DNA from: Streptomyces sp. 71268
GTDB lineage: Bacteria > Actinomycetota > Actinomycetes > Streptomycetales > Streptomycetaceae
Direction of reading: 5' to 3'
Assembly: GCF_029392895.1 (NCBI RefSeq)
Contig: NZ_CP114200.1
Coordinates: 1,827,501 to 1,891,500 of the forward strand
Length of the DNA stretch: 64,000 bases
In this document: positions 44,674-54,162 of the stretch, piece after piece
Numbering within the stretch: the first letter of the stretch is position 1
How the letters are laid out: each line of letters opens with the position of its first letter
Position numbers and translations under genes: made by a program
Notes under the pieces: model-generated
What the model was told of the DNA's origin: nothing
The model's database searches: none
The model's input: only the letters and a program-made list of their open reading frames with translations

Positions 44674-45921
44674 TCACACCGGGAAGGAGACCTGGATCAC
44701 CAGTCCACCCCCCTCGCGCGGCACGGCCGTGATCCGCCCGCCGTGCGCCCGCACCACCGACCGCACGATCGACAGGCCGAGCCCGACGCCCTTGTCGCTG
44801 CCGGTCCGCTCGGTACGCAACCGGCGGAACGGCTCGAAGATGTTGTCCACCTCGTACGCGGGAACCACCGGGCCCGTGTTCGAGACCACCAGCACCGCCT
44901 CCGCGCGCTCCAGCACGGTGTCCACCCGCACCCAGCCGTCGGGGGCGTTGTAGCGCACCGCGTTCTGCACCAGGTTCAGCGCGACCCGCTCCAGCAGCAC
45001 GCCGTTGCCCTGGAGGACCGCGGGCTGCCGCTCGCCGCGCAGCTCCACCCCCTTGGCCTGGGCCTCCGTACGCGCCTGGTCGACCGCCTGGGTGGCGACC
45101 TCGGCCAGGTCCACCGGCTTACGGTCCACGATCTCGTTGTCGCTGCGGGCGAGCAGCAACAGCCCCTCCACCAGTTGCTCGCTGCGCTCGTTGGTGGCCA
45201 GCAGCGTCTTGCCGAGCTGGGTGAGCTCCGGCGAGGCGTCCGGGTCGGAGAGCTGCACCTCAAGAAGGGTGCGGTTGATGGCCAGGGGGGTGCGCAGCTC
45301 GTGCGAGGCGTTGGCGACGAAGCGCTGCTGGGCCGTGAAGGCCCGGCCGAGCCGCTCCAGCATCTCGTCGAAGGTGTCCGAGAGCTCCTTGAGCTCGTCG
45401 TCCGGGCCGCCCAGCTCGATGCGCCGGGACAGGTCCGAGCCGGCCACCTGCCGGGCGGTGCGCGTGATCCGGCCCAGCGGCGACAGGACGCGCCCGGCCA
45501 TCGCGTACCCGAAGGCGAAGGCGACCACGGTCAGCCCGAGCAGCGCCAGCAGCGACCTGCGCAGCAGGCCGTCCAGCGCCATCTCGCGCTGCCCCTGCAT
45601 GCACTGCGCCACGGCGTGGTTGAACTGCGCGCTGTTGCCGCGGTCGGGCAGGTCGCAGACGTCGCTGGTGGCCCGGTAGTCGGCGTTGATGATCTGGAAG
45701 GGCAGCTCGTTGCCCTTGTGCAGGGCGTCGGCGGCCAGCAGGTAGATGATCGACAGCAGCAGGATGCCGGCCATCAGGAACATGCCGCCGTACAGCAGCG
45801 TCAACCGTATCCGGATGGTCGGGCGCAGCCAGGGCAGCGGGCGACCCAGTTCGGAGGGGGACCAGTGGGGCTTGGGGGGCGCGGTGGGCAGCGGCGGGGT
45901 GGGGGGAGGGGTCGCGGCCAT
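44674..45921 (-). CDS. cutS: CutS sensor histidine kinase
   Basis: This is a 415-residue membrane kinase with a Pro-rich N-terminus, TM1 (about 41-63), a short external sensor (about 64-122), TM2 (about 123-142), HAMP, H-box 'FVANASHELRTPL' (His207) and HATPase ('NLVQNAVRYNAP', 'GVGLGLSIVRSV'). The sensor loop keeps two cysteines, Cys89 and Cys107, 18 residues apart. Published work on Streptomyces CutS reports a conserved external Cys pair thought to report on extracellular redox state. It follows cutR by 6 bp. CutRS was first described as a regulator of antibiotic production. Confidence 0.92.
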   Translation of the reverse strand: MAATPPPTPPLPTAPPKPHWSPSELGRPLPWLRPTIRIRLTLLYGGMFLMAGILLLSIIYLLAADALHKGNELPFQIINADYRATSDVCDLPDRGNSAQFNHAVAQCMQGQREMALDGLLRRSLLALLGLTVVAFAFGYAMAGRVLSPLGRITRTARQVAGSDLSRRIELGGPDDELKELSDTFDEMLERLGRAFTAQQRFVANASHELRTPLAINRTLLEVQLSDPDASPELTQLGKTLLATNERSEQLVEGLLLLARSDNEIVDRKPVDLAEVATQAVDQARTEAQAKGVELRGERQPAVLQGNGVLLERVALNLVQNAVRYNAPDGWVRVDTVLERAEAVLVVSNTGPVVPAYEVDNIFEPFRRLRTERTGSDKGVGLGLSIVRSVVRAHGGRITAVPREGGGLVIQVSFPV

Positions 45922-45927
45922 GCTCGG

Positions 45928-46581
45928 TCAGATCCGGTATCCGGAGCCGGGCACGGTCACGATCACGGCGGGCTCGCCCAGTTTGCGGCGGAGCGTCATC
46001 ACGGTCACCCGGACGACGTTGGTGAACGGGTCGGTGTTCTCGTCCCACGCCTTCTCCAGGAGCTGCTCCGCCGAGACCACGGCGCCCTCGCTGCGCAGCA
46101 GCACCTCAAGGACCGCGAACTCCTTCGGCGCGAGCTGGATCTCCTGGCCGTCGCGGAAGACCTCGCGGCGGTTGGGGTCCAGCTTGATCCCGGCCCGCTC
46201 CAGGACCGGCGGCAGCGCCACGGTCGTCCGGCGGCCGAGCGCGCGCACCCGGGCGATCAGCTCGCTGAACGCGAAGGGCTTGGGGAGGTAGTCGTCGGCC
46301 CCGATCTCCAGGCCCTCCACCCGGTCGCTCACGTCGCCGGAGGCGGTGAGCATCAGGACCCGGGTGGGCAGGCCGAGATCGACGAGCTTGCGGCACACCT
46401 CGTCGCCGTGCACCAGGGGCAGGTCGCGGTCGAGTACCACCACGTCGTAGTCGTTGACGGCGATCCGCTCCAGTGCGGCGGCGCCGTCGTAGACGACGTC
46501 GACGGCCATGGCCTCGCGACGCAGCCCGGTGGCCACCGCGTCCGCGAGAAGCTGCTCGTCCTCGACGACGAGTACACGCAC
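45928..46581 (-). CDS. cutR: CutR response regulator
   Basis: This 217-residue OmpR-type regulator has acceptor Asp51 ('VVVLDRDLPLVHGD'), 'YLPKPF', and a winged-helix domain with 'LAPKEFAVLEVLLRSEGAVV' and 'NVVRVTVMTLRRKLG'. GTG 46581 has 'AAGGA' 8 nt upstream. It is phosphorylated by CutS, encoded 6 bp downstream. Confidence 0.93.
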   Translation of the reverse strand: MRVLVVEDEQLLADAVATGLRREAMAVDVVYDGAAALERIAVNDYDVVVLDRDLPLVHGDEVCRKLVDLGLPTRVLMLTASGDVSDRVEGLEIGADDYLPKPFAFSELIARVRALGRRTTVALPPVLERAGIKLDPNRREVFRDGQEIQLAPKEFAVLEVLLRSEGAVVSAEQLLEKAWDENTDPFTNVVRVTVMTLRRKLGEPAVIVTVPGSGYRI

Positions 46582-47050
46582 AGTGCTGTCCTTTCCCTAC
46601 GCCCCGATGGGCGGCTGGCCCGTCGGGGCCGACTGAATGTGCTCGGCGTTCGCCGTCCGCTGGCCAGATGTTCGCCGCGCGCTCGCCTCACGGACATCTG
46701 CCGATGGGCGGCGCACCACGCAAACGCCTGGTGAGCGTCTCCATCCTGCCCCCAAGCCCGATAAACCGGCGGTAAGGGACGACCCGACGGGAGCGCGGAC
46801 CCGGCCTCTCGGAGCGGAGCAAGCGCCGAGGATTTCTTTGGCAGGCCGAGGTTTCTCGGCGCGGAGGGCTGGGGAAGACGACTGCACACCCCGCGATCAC
46901 GCCCTGACTGTGGCACTCGACTGCGTTTGTCGTTTTCGCAGCGTTCGCCGCTTTCAGGGACGGCGTACGTGATCGTCCTCCCGCCAGCGAGCGGGGACCT
47001 CCAGGGCACAGCCCGTGCCACCGAGCCGACCCACGACGAGGGGGCGCACC
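46582..47050. other. 469-bp divergent spacer, cutR and small-protein gene
   Basis: No supported gene. An 8-bp inverted pair (46823-46830 with 46855-46862) is present. Promoters for cutRS (minus) and the 56-residue protein (plus) should lie here. Confidence 0.4.
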
Positions 47051-47221
47051 ATGGACGCGTTCACCGCAGGACTTCTGCAGCGCATAGAGGCCACCGAAAC
47101 CGACCTGACCCACGCCCGCGAGACGGGCGACGACTTCCTGGTCGAGGTCGAGCAGGCGGAACTGGACGATCTTCGCCGACTGGCCGCCGAACACGGCGTC
47201 CAGGTCAGCGCCACCGCCTGA
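47051..47221 (+). CDS. 56-residue hypothetical helical protein
   Basis: The small protein starts 'MDAFTAGLLQRIEATETDL' and ends 'LAAEHGVQVSATA'; it is amphipathic and acidic, likely a helical hairpin. ATG 47051 has 'GAGGGGG' 7 nt upstream. It sits between cutR and suhB. Similar tiny proteins occur in streptomycetes at this place, but no function is known to me. Confidence 0.75.
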   Translation: MDAFTAGLLQRIEATETDLTHARETGDDFLVEVEQAELDDLRRLAAEHGVQVSATA

Positions 47222-47310
47222 CCCAACCCCGTCGCCCCGGTACCGCCCGGTACCGGGGCGTCGTCGCGTCCGGACGGTGGCGCGGCGGGCCTTCGGCCCA
47301 GACCTGGCGG

Positions 47311-48135
47311 TCAGCCTCGCGACTGGTCGTGCCAGGCGCCCAGGGCCTCCAGGCGGCTCTGGAGGGGGCCGAAGAGGCCCGGCGTGGCGGCCACGGCCAG
47401 ATCCGGGGAGAGGGGCTCACCCGGGCGGCCACCCGTGTGCGCGCCGGCCTCCCGGGCGATGAGGTCGCCCGCCGCGTAGTCCCAGGCGTTGAGCCCGCGC
47501 TCGTAGTAGCCGTCGAGCCGGCCGCAGGCCACGTCGCACAGGTCGATGGCGGCCGAGCCGCCCCGGCGGATGTCCCGCACCTGCGGCAGCAGCGCCCGTA
47601 CGACCTCGGCCTGGGCCACCTTGCGCTCGGTGAGGTAGCTGAAGCCCGTGCCGACCAGCGACTGCTCGAAGGGGGGCGCCGGGCGGACGCGTATCGGCCG
47701 GTCGCCGAGGTGAGCGCCGGCGCCGGCCACGGCGCGGAAGGTCTCACCACGCATCGGCACCTCCACCACACCCACGAGCGTCTGCCCGTGCGCCTCGGCG
47801 GCGATGCTGACGGACCACGAGGGCAGTCCGTAGAGGTAGTTCACCGTGCCGTCGATCGGGTCGATCACCCAGCGCACGCCGCTGGTGCCCGCCCGGCTCG
47901 CGCCCTCCTCACCGAGCAGCCCGTCGTCCGGGCGCCGCTCGCCGACGAAGTCGGTGATCAGTCGCTCGGCCGCGATGTCCATCTCGGTGACGACGTCGAT
48001 GGGGCTGGTCTTGGTGGCGGCGACGCCCAGGTCGGCGGGGCGGCCGTCGCGCAGCAGCGCGCCCGCGCGGCGGGCCGCCTCCAGGGCGACGGTCAGGAGT
48101 TCGGCCTTGAGCTCGCCGGTCGGCTGGTCGTTCAC
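47311..48135 (-). CDS. suhB: inositol monophosphatase family protein
   Basis: This 274-residue Mg-dependent phosphatase has metal site 'GEEG' (75-78), 'DPIDGTVNY' (92-100), and the second metal motif 'WDYAAGDLIAREAG' near residues 222-235. It dephosphorylates inositol-1-phosphate or related substrates such as histidinol phosphate. GTG 48135 has 'GAGGAG' about 5 nt upstream. It is the positional equivalent of Rv2701c and closes the conserved core block. Confidence 0.93.
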   Translation of the reverse strand: MNDQPTGELKAELLTVALEAARRAGALLRDGRPADLGVAATKTSPIDVVTEMDIAAERLITDFVGERRPDDGLLGEEGASRAGTSGVRWVIDPIDGTVNYLYGLPSWSVSIAAEAHGQTLVGVVEVPMRGETFRAVAGAGAHLGDRPIRVRPAPPFEQSLVGTGFSYLTERKVAQAEVVRALLPQVRDIRRGGSAAIDLCDVACGRLDGYYERGLNAWDYAAGDLIAREAGAHTGGRPGEPLSPDLAVAATPGLFGPLQSRLEALGAWHDQSRG

Positions 48136-48226
48136 GGTGCTCCTCGCGGTGGGCGGACAACGATGTTCCATGGTGGCCGCGCCACGGGCGCCGCGGCCGG
48201 CGCGGCCGGACTCGGGGCCCGGCCGG

Positions 48227-49402
48227 TCACTCGGCTCCGGCGGCGGCCGGCCGTGGGGTGCGCGCCGGGCAGCAGCCCACCGGACAGACGTCGTGGCTGG
48301 GCCCGAGCGCGCCCAGCGCGCACCGCTCGGGCGGGGCCGAGCCCGGCGTGGGCGCCGCGGCGAACCGTTCGGTGGCGGCCCGCTCGAGGACCAGGTCCCG
48401 CACCGCGGCGGCGAACCGCGGGTCGGCCCCGACCGTCGCCGCCCGGGTCACCGGCAGGCCCAGCTCGGCGGCCTTGGCCCGGGCCTCGGTGTCCAGGTCG
48501 TACTTGACCTCCATGTGGTCCGAGACGAAGCCGATCGGGACCATCACGGCCCCGGACACCCCGGCGCCGTGCAACTCCTCCAGGTGGTCGCAGATGTCCG
48601 GTTCGAGCCAGGGGATGTGCGGAGCGCCGCTGCGCGACTGGTAGACCAGCCGCCACGGGTACTCGACGCCGGTCCGCTCACGCACCGCGTCCACGATCAC
48701 CCGCGCCACGTCCCGGTGCTGGGCCACGTACGCGCCGCCCTCCCCGCCCTCGGTGTGCACCGGGACCGGTCCTGAGGTGTCGGCCGCGGCCGTGGGGATG
48801 GAGTGGGTGGTGAACGCCAGGTGCGCCTCGCCGCGGGCCCGCTCGGGCAGCTCGGCCAGGGCCGCGAGCGTCGCGTCCACCATCGGCTCGACGAACCCCG
48901 GGTGGTTGAAGTAGTGCCGGATCTTGTCGACGCGCGGCGGCTCAAGGCCCTCGGCGGCGAGGGTGGCGAGCGCGTCGGCGAGGTTCTCGCGGTACTGCCG
49001 GCAGCCCGAGTAGGACGCGTAGGCGCTGGTGGCCAGCGTGAGGATCCGGCGGTGGCCGTCGCGGACCATCTCGCGCAGGGTGTCGGTGAGGTACGGCGCC
49101 CAGTTGCGGTTGCCCCAGTAGACGGGCAGGTCCAGGCCGTACTGGGCGAAGTCCTCGCGCAGCGCCCGCAGCAGCTCGCGGTTCTGCTCGTTGATCGGGC
49201 TGACCCCGCCGAACAGGAAGTAGTGCTGGCCGACCTCTTTCAGCCGTTCGCGGGGGATGCCCCGGCCGCGCGTCACGTTCTCCAGGAAGGGCACCACGTC
49301 GTCCGGGCCCTCGGGGCCACCGAAGGACAGCAGGAGCAACGCGTCGTACGGGGCGGCGGAGGTGGCTGGAACGGGCTGTGCGGAAGGGGGCTCGGCTGAC
49401 AT
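48227..49402 (-). CDS. hemH: ferrochelatase (coproporphyrin-type)
   Basis: This 391-residue enzyme inserts Fe2+ into a porphyrin; in actinobacteria the substrate is coproporphyrin III. The sequence has '[20 protein letters not shown]' at the N-terminus, 'LAFTTHSIP' with the catalytic His, '[17 protein letters not shown]' and '[16 protein letters not shown]' with the second His/Glu. Cys361, Cys373, Cys377 and Cys378 ('CPVGCC') lie at the C-terminus and could hold the [2Fe-2S] cluster seen in some ferrochelatases. It is divergent from the MFS gene at 49542 and may share regulation with it. Confidence 0.95.
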   Translation of the reverse strand: MSAEPPSAQPVPATSAAPYDALLLLSFGGPEGPDDVVPFLENVTRGRGIPRERLKEVGQHYFLFGGVSPINEQNRELLRALREDFAQYGLDLPVYWGNRNWAPYLTDTLREMVRDGHRRILTLATSAYASYSGCRQYRENLADALATLAAEGLEPPRVDKIRHYFNHPGFVEPMVDATLAALAELPERARGEAHLAFTTHSIPTAAADTSGPVPVHTEGGEGGAYVAQHRDVARVIVDAVRERTGVEYPWRLVYQSRSGAPHIPWLEPDICDHLEELHGAGVSGAVMVPIGFVSDHMEVKYDLDTEARAKAAELGLPVTRAATVGADPRFAAAVRDLVLERAATERFAAAPTPGSAPPERCALGALGPSHDVCPVGCCPARTPRPAAAGAE

Positions 49403-49541
49403 GCGATCGATCCTGCCACCCGGGTCTGACAGCCGGGAAATACCCCTGCGTCGCGTCGCCGCGCGCCGTAAGCTGTATGGGCTCAAGACATCCCTTACCG
49501 GCCGGTCCCCCAGTGGCCCCTCGATCGGCGGAGTGCGCCCC

Positions 49542-50846
49542 GTGCCCAACCCGTATCGCGAGATCTTCGCCGTACCCGGCGCCGCGGGCTTCTCCGCCGC
49601 GGGGTTCCTCGGCCGCATGCCGGTGGCGATGATGAGCATCGGCGTGGTGACCATGATCTCGGAGATCACCGGTCGGTACGGGCTCGCCGGGGCGCTCGCC
49701 GCCACGCTGGCGATGTCGGGCGCGGTGATCGGCCCGCAGGTCTCCCGGCTCGTCGACCTCCACGGCCAGCGCCGCGTGCTGCGGCCGGCCGTGCTCATCG
49801 CGCTGACCGCGATCGCCGGCCTGCTGCTGAGCGCCGAGCGCGGCTGGCCGGACTGGCTGATGTTCGTGTGCGCGGCCTGCGGCGGCTGCGTGCCCTCGCT
49901 CGGCTCCATGATCAGGTCCCGCTGGGCCAACATCTACCGTGGCGAGCCGCGCCGACTGCACACCGCGTACTCCTTCGAGTCCGTCGTGGACGAGCTGTGC
50001 TTCATCCTCGGCCCCATCATCGCCATCGGCCTGTCCACCACCTGGTTCCCGGAGGCCGGGCCGCTGGTGGCCGCGTGCTTCCTGGCCAGCGGCGTCTTCT
50101 GGCTCACCGCGCAGCGGGCCACCGAGCCGACGCCGCAGCCGCGCGGCGACGACCACTCCAGGCGGTCGGCGCTGCGCTCCCCCGCGCTGCGCATCCTGGT
50201 GACCACCGGCGTCTTCAGCGGGGTGATCTTCAGCTCGGTCGACGTGGTCACGGTGGCCTTCGCCGAGGAGCAGGGCCACAAGTCGGCGGCGAGCCTGGTC
50301 CTGGCGACCTACGCGGCGGGCTCGTGCCTGGCCGGCGCCGTCTTCGGGCTGATGCACCTCACGGGACCGCCGGCGCGCCGCTGGCTGCTCGGCGTGTGCG
50401 CGATGGCCGCGAGCGTGCTGCCGCTGCCGTTCGTGGGGGGCCTGGGCTGGCTGACCGGGGTGCTGTTCATCGCGGGCCTTGCCATCGCGCCGACGGGCGT
50501 GACCATCATGTCCCTCATCCAGCACCACGTGCCCCGCGCCAAGCTGACCGAGGGCATGACCTGGGCCAGCACGGGGATCGCGACGGGCATCGCGCTCGGC
50601 GCGTTCGTCTCGGGGCGGGTGGTGGACAAGGCGGGGGCCGAGGTGGCGTACGCGGTGCCGGGAATCGCCGGGGCGACCGCGGTGGCGCTCGCCTTCCTGG
50701 GCTACCGCCATGTCGTACCGGCACAGCGGGCGGAGACCATTCCGCCGGCACAGGGAGGGACTGATGCGGATGGCCAGGACGGTGGCGAACGGCGCGAGAA
50801 CGATGGTCGCGAGGAGGGCGGGCGGCACTCCCAGCCCGTGGCGTAA
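49542..50846 (+). CDS. MFS transporter
   Basis: This 434-residue MFS protein has about 12 transmembrane helices, starting '[20 protein letters not shown]'. Later segments include '[20 protein letters not shown]' and '[20 protein letters not shown]'. GTG 49542 has 'GGCGGAG' 8 nt upstream; GTG 49533 is also possible. The last 83 bp overlap the oxidase gene in another frame, and its C-terminus is hydrophilic and charged. The cargo is unknown. Confidence 0.88.
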   Translation: MPNPYREIFAVPGAAGFSAAGFLGRMPVAMMSIGVVTMISEITGRYGLAGALAATLAMSGAVIGPQVSRLVDLHGQRRVLRPAVLIALTAIAGLLLSAERGWPDWLMFVCAACGGCVPSLGSMIRSRWANIYRGEPRRLHTAYSFESVVDELCFILGPIIAIGLSTTWFPEAGPLVAACFLASGVFWLTAQRATEPTPQPRGDDHSRRSALRSPALRILVTTGVFSGVIFSSVDVVTVAFAEEQGHKSAASLVLATYAAGSCLAGAVFGLMHLTGPPARRWLLGVCAMAASVLPLPFVGGLGWLTGVLFIAGLAIAPTGVTIMSLIQHHVPRAKLTEGMTWASTGIATGIALGAFVSGRVVDKAGAEVAYAVPGIAGATAVALAFLGYRHVVPAQRAETIPPAQGGTDADGQDGGERRENDGREEGGRHSQPVA

Positions 50847-52125
50847 CTGGGCGGGGAACGTGACGGCCCGGCCGGCCCGGGTCGTCGCGCCGGCCAGCAC
50901 GGCGGAGGTCGTCGACGCGGTGCGGTCGGCCGTCGACGCGGGGCTGCCGGTCAAGGCCGTCGGCACAGGGCACTCGTTCACCGCGACGGCCGCCACCGAC
51001 GGACTGCTCATCCGCCCGGAGCGGCTGACCGGGGTGCACGCCCTGGACACGGCGGCCGGCACCGTCACCGTCGGCGCCGGAACCTCGCTCAAACGGCTGA
51101 ACGCGACGCTGGCCGCGCACGGGCTGTCGCTGGCCAACATGGGCGACATCATGGAGCAGACGGCCGCCGGCGCCACCAGTACCGGCACGCACGGCACCGG
51201 CCGCGCCTCCGCCTCGCTGTCGGCCCAGCTCACCGCCCTTGAGCTGGTGACGGCCGCCGGCGAGGTGCTGCGCTGCTCGGCCACCGAGAACCCGGAAATC
51301 TTCGCCAGCGCCCGCGTCGGCCTCGGGGCGCTCGGCGTCGTGACGGCCCTCACCTTCGCGGTGGAACCCGAGTTCCTGCTGACCGCCCGCGAGGAACCGA
51401 TGACGTTCGACCAGGTCACCGAGGATTTCGAGCAGTTGGTGACCGAGAACGAGCACTTCGAGTTCTACTGGTTCCCACACACCGGAAACTGCCTCACCAA
51501 GCGCAACAACCGCAGCGCGGGCCCCCTCGCCCCGGCCGGCCGGATCAGCGCCTGGGTGGAGGACGAGCTGCTCTCCAACGGCCTCTTCCAGGCGGCGTGC
51601 GCCGTGGGCCGCGCGGTTCCGGCGACCATCCCCGGCATCGCCCAGGTCTCCAGCCGCGCGCTGTCCGCCCGCACGTACACGGACATCCCGTACAAGGTGT
51701 TCACCAGCCCGCGCCGGGTCCGGTTCGTCGAGTGCGAGTACGCGCTGCCGCGCGCGGCGGCCATCGAGGCGCTGTGCGAGCTGCGGGCGATGGTCGAGCG
51801 CACGGGGGCGCGGGTCAGCTTCCCGGTGGAGGTGCGCACCGCGCCCGCCGACGACATCCCGCTGTCCACCGCCTCCGGGCGCGACACGGCCTACCTGGCG
51901 GTGCACATGTACCGCGGCACTCCGCACGAGGCGTACTTCAGCGCGGCGGAGCGCATCATGACGGCGCACGGCGGCCGGCCGCACTGGGGCAAGCTGCACA
52001 GCCGGGACGCGGAGTACCTGTCCGGCGTGTACCCGCGGTTCGGCGAGTTCACCGCGCTCCGCGACCGGCTCGACCCCCACCGCACGTTCGGCAACGCGTA
52101 TCTGCGCCGGGTGCTCGGCGACTGA
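50764..52125 (+). CDS. D-arabinono-1,4-lactone oxidase family FAD enzyme
   Basis: This 453-residue vanillyl-alcohol-oxidase-fold flavoprotein has 'GTGHSFTATA' (67-76), in which His70 is the usual covalent-FAD residue, and 'AHGLSLANMGDIMEQTAAGA' with 'STGTHGTG' as the FAD pyrophosphate region. The C-terminal ALO motif is 'HWGKLHSRDAEYL' (407-419). Family members oxidise sugar lactones or alditols with O2, making H2O2. ATG 50764 has 'GGGAGGG' 5 nt upstream, inside the MFS gene, so it is translationally coupled to the transporter. Confidence 0.92.
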   Translation: MRMARTVANGARTMVARRAGGTPSPWRNWAGNVTARPARVVAPASTAEVVDAVRSAVDAGLPVKAVGTGHSFTATAATDGLLIRPERLTGVHALDTAAGTVTVGAGTSLKRLNATLAAHGLSLANMGDIMEQTAAGATSTGTHGTGRASASLSAQLTALELVTAAGEVLRCSATENPEIFASARVGLGALGVVTALTFAVEPEFLLTAREEPMTFDQVTEDFEQLVTENEHFEFYWFPHTGNCLTKRNNRSAGPLAPAGRISAWVEDELLSNGLFQAACAVGRAVPATIPGIAQVSSRALSARTYTDIPYKVFTSPRRVRFVECEYALPRAAAIEALCELRAMVERTGARVSFPVEVRTAPADDIPLSTASGRDTAYLAVHMYRGTPHEAYFSAAERIMTAHGGRPHWGKLHSRDAEYLSGVYPRFGEFTALRDRLDPHRTFGNAYLRRVLGD

Positions 52126-52218
52126 GCCGGCACCGGTGGTGGGCCGCCTCGGGCCTGCGAGTCCCGCCCGGTCCGCGCGCGGCCGGCGCCGTCGCTCCCT
52201 ATACCCGCCCTACGCGTA

Positions 52219-52251
52219 CGCGGTCGGCGCCGGGGCTCGGCGCCGACCGCG
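52219..52251. terminator. 14-bp G+C hairpin between convergent genes
   Basis: CGCGGTCGGCGCCG and its complement surround a GGGCT loop between the oxidase end (52125) and the minus-strand gene end (52320). Confidence 0.7.
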
Positions 52252-52319
52252 CGGTGGGGACGGGGAGTAGGGGCGGGGAGTACGGGACCTGCCGTGCGGA
52301 CGGCCGGTGGTGCGGCGGG

Positions 52320-53663
52320 TCAGTCGGCCCGCTGCGTCGCGGGCCCGCCCTGGCCCGCGGGCCGGTCGGGGCGCTGCCCGCCGGGGGCGCCGCCGTCCCC
52401 TTCTGCCGTGGCGCCCCCGCCGTCGGTGCCCGTGCCGCTCTCGCCGGTGGCGCCGGGCGGCGTGGGAACGGTGGTGCCCGGTGCCGAGGGCGTGCCGGGC
52501 TTCGCCGGGGTGCTGGGCGCGGGTCCGGGCGTCCGCTGGTCGGCGCCGCCACCCGTGGGGGCGGGGGCGGGCGGGGTGGTCGGGGTGCGGGTGGGGTCGG
52601 TGGCGCCGCCGTCGGGCCGCGTCGCGTCCGGCGTCGAGTCGGGGTCGTGCCCCTCATCGGGCTGCCGGTCGTCCCCGCCGGTCGCCGGCCGCTCCGTGGT
52701 GGGCGCCGGGTCGGGTCGGGTCGGCCGGTCCGCGCTCCGGGAGACGCTGTTGCTGAACGTGGTGCCGCTCTTGTCGTCGCCCCACACGTTGGACACCGGC
52801 CCGCCCGCGGCCCACTCGATGCCCGTGATCACCGCCATGGCCAGCAGGAACACGCCGAGCGCGGCCAGTGCCAGGCGCCTGCCGCCCCGCCACCGGGTGC
52901 CGTGCGTGGTGGCGTCGGTGAACTCGTCGGCGGGCGCCCCCGACACCTCGCCCGCGCCCCGCGCCGCCGGCGGCGGCCCGTCGGCGGTCGTGACCTCGGG
53001 CCGGCGCAGCCGCCGCGTCGTCTGGTCCACTCGTCGCAGCGCCCGGGTGCGGTCGGCGTCGGCGCCCGCTCGGGCCTCGGGTGACCCGGTGCCGGAAACC
53101 CGGGGCAGCGCCCGGGTGCGGTCCGCCTCCGCCGCCATCGCGGCGGCCGAGGCGCGGGGCATCATGCGCGTGCGCTCCAGGTCGGACCGTGGCAGCGGTC
53201 GGGTGCGGTCGGCGTCGGCCACGGGCAGCGGCCGCGTGGCGGCCTCGTCGTACGGGACGTCGCCCCCGCGACCGTCGGCCGATGTCGGCGCTCGGTAGGC
53301 GGCGCCCGAGGCCGGCGACCGGCGCGCGCTGGTGTGCGCGTGCCGGGTGGGTGGCGCGGAGGCTCGCGTGGCCTCCGGCGCGCCGTCGCCGGTGTGGGGC
53401 ACCTGTCGAGCACGTGGCCGGTGGTGGACCGTGACCACGCGGAGCTGCTCCCCCGTGCGGTGGAAAAAGTGCTGGAAGACGGAGCCGCCCGCGGTGGCCA
53501 CCACGCTGACCACGCCCGCGCCGATGATGGTTCCGTACACGCCGAGCCGAGAGGCGAGCACGGCGGCGGCCACGGCCGCCAGGGCGCTGCCGGCGACCTG
53601 AGCGACACTCAGTTCGAGTCGCTCGGTCTTCTCTTTTGCCTCACTTTCCGTTGTGTTGCGCAT
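52320..53663 (-). CDS. membrane protein with RTR-type repeats and long Pro-rich outer tail
   Basis: This 447-residue protein probably has three membrane parts: a hydrophobic pair near residues 19-57 ('LELSVAQVAGSALAAVAAAV' and 'YGTIIGAGVVSVVATAGGSV'), a basic/Thr-rich cytosolic segment, then one helix ('LALAALGVFLLAMAVITGI', about 260-278) and a Pro/Thr/Gly-rich tail likely outside. The cytosolic part repeats 'ADRTRPLPR', 'LERTRMMPR', 'ADRTRALPR' and 'ADRTRALRR', a possible Ser/Thr-kinase or protein-docking motif set. ATG 53663 has 'AGAGG' 6 nt upstream. It is divergent from sepH across about 500 bp. I do not recognise a named family. Confidence 0.75.
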   Translation of the reverse strand: MRNTTESEAKEKTERLELSVAQVAGSALAAVAAAVLASRLGVYGTIIGAGVVSVVATAGGSVFQHFFHRTGEQLRVVTVHHRPRARQVPHTGDGAPEATRASAPPTRHAHTSARRSPASGAAYRAPTSADGRGGDVPYDEAATRPLPVADADRTRPLPRSDLERTRMMPRASAAAMAAEADRTRALPRVSGTGSPEARAGADADRTRALRRVDQTTRRLRRPEVTTADGPPPAARGAGEVSGAPADEFTDATTHGTRWRGGRRLALAALGVFLLAMAVITGIEWAAGGPVSNVWGDDKSGTTFSNSVSRSADRPTRPDPAPTTERPATGGDDRQPDEGHDPDSTPDATRPDGGATDPTRTPTTPPAPAPTGGGADQRTPGPAPSTPAKPGTPSAPGTTVPTPPGATGESGTGTDGGGATAEGDGGAPGGQRPDRPAGQGGPATQRAD

Positions 53664-54162
53664 CTCCCGCCTCTGGTCACGTTTCGATCCTCCTTGCACA
53701 AAGAAGTGACATTTGGGCGAAGCTGACAGTTCCGGTTCCGTCGATTCTGTGAAACTCGACACCCGAGCGCCCGATCAGGCAGCCTTTGCGGTCCTTCAAC
53801 TCCCCTGGTCCACGACAACTTCGATGGCGCGGCGGTCCTCTCACATGGCCCAAATGGAGTACTGTTGCGAACCCCGGCCTCGCCATCCCGCCCGGCCGCC
53901 CGGACCGAGCGGGAGAGGCCATCGGCGCCAACTCGACCAGCGGCGCCGCGACATGGCATGGCGCGTACTGCGCAGAGTGACCTATCGTCACTTTGGGTCG
54001 TAAACACGTCACCGTGCCATAACGGCGGATCAGAGCCTAGGCTCGACACGCCAGGCAACTCGGCAATGTTGTGGCAGGCTGCACCTGGGCAGGTCACACT
54101 CATCTAGCGGGAGAACGGCAGCGACGCACGTGACGTCGGCAGGCACCACCCGGGAGGTTCCC
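53664..54162. promoter_or_regulatory. 499-bp divergent region upstream of sepH
   Basis: This gene-free spacer is less G+C-rich than its flanks, as expected for promoters. 'TAGGCT' on the plus strand at about 54039-54044 could be a sepH -10, but I could not assign a -35. Confidence 0.4.

Noticed and set aside
52320..52700. CRISPR-like or tandem DNA repeat in the Pro/Thr-rich coding end
   Set aside because: The apparent repetition is low-complexity coding sequence without fixed unit or spacer length.
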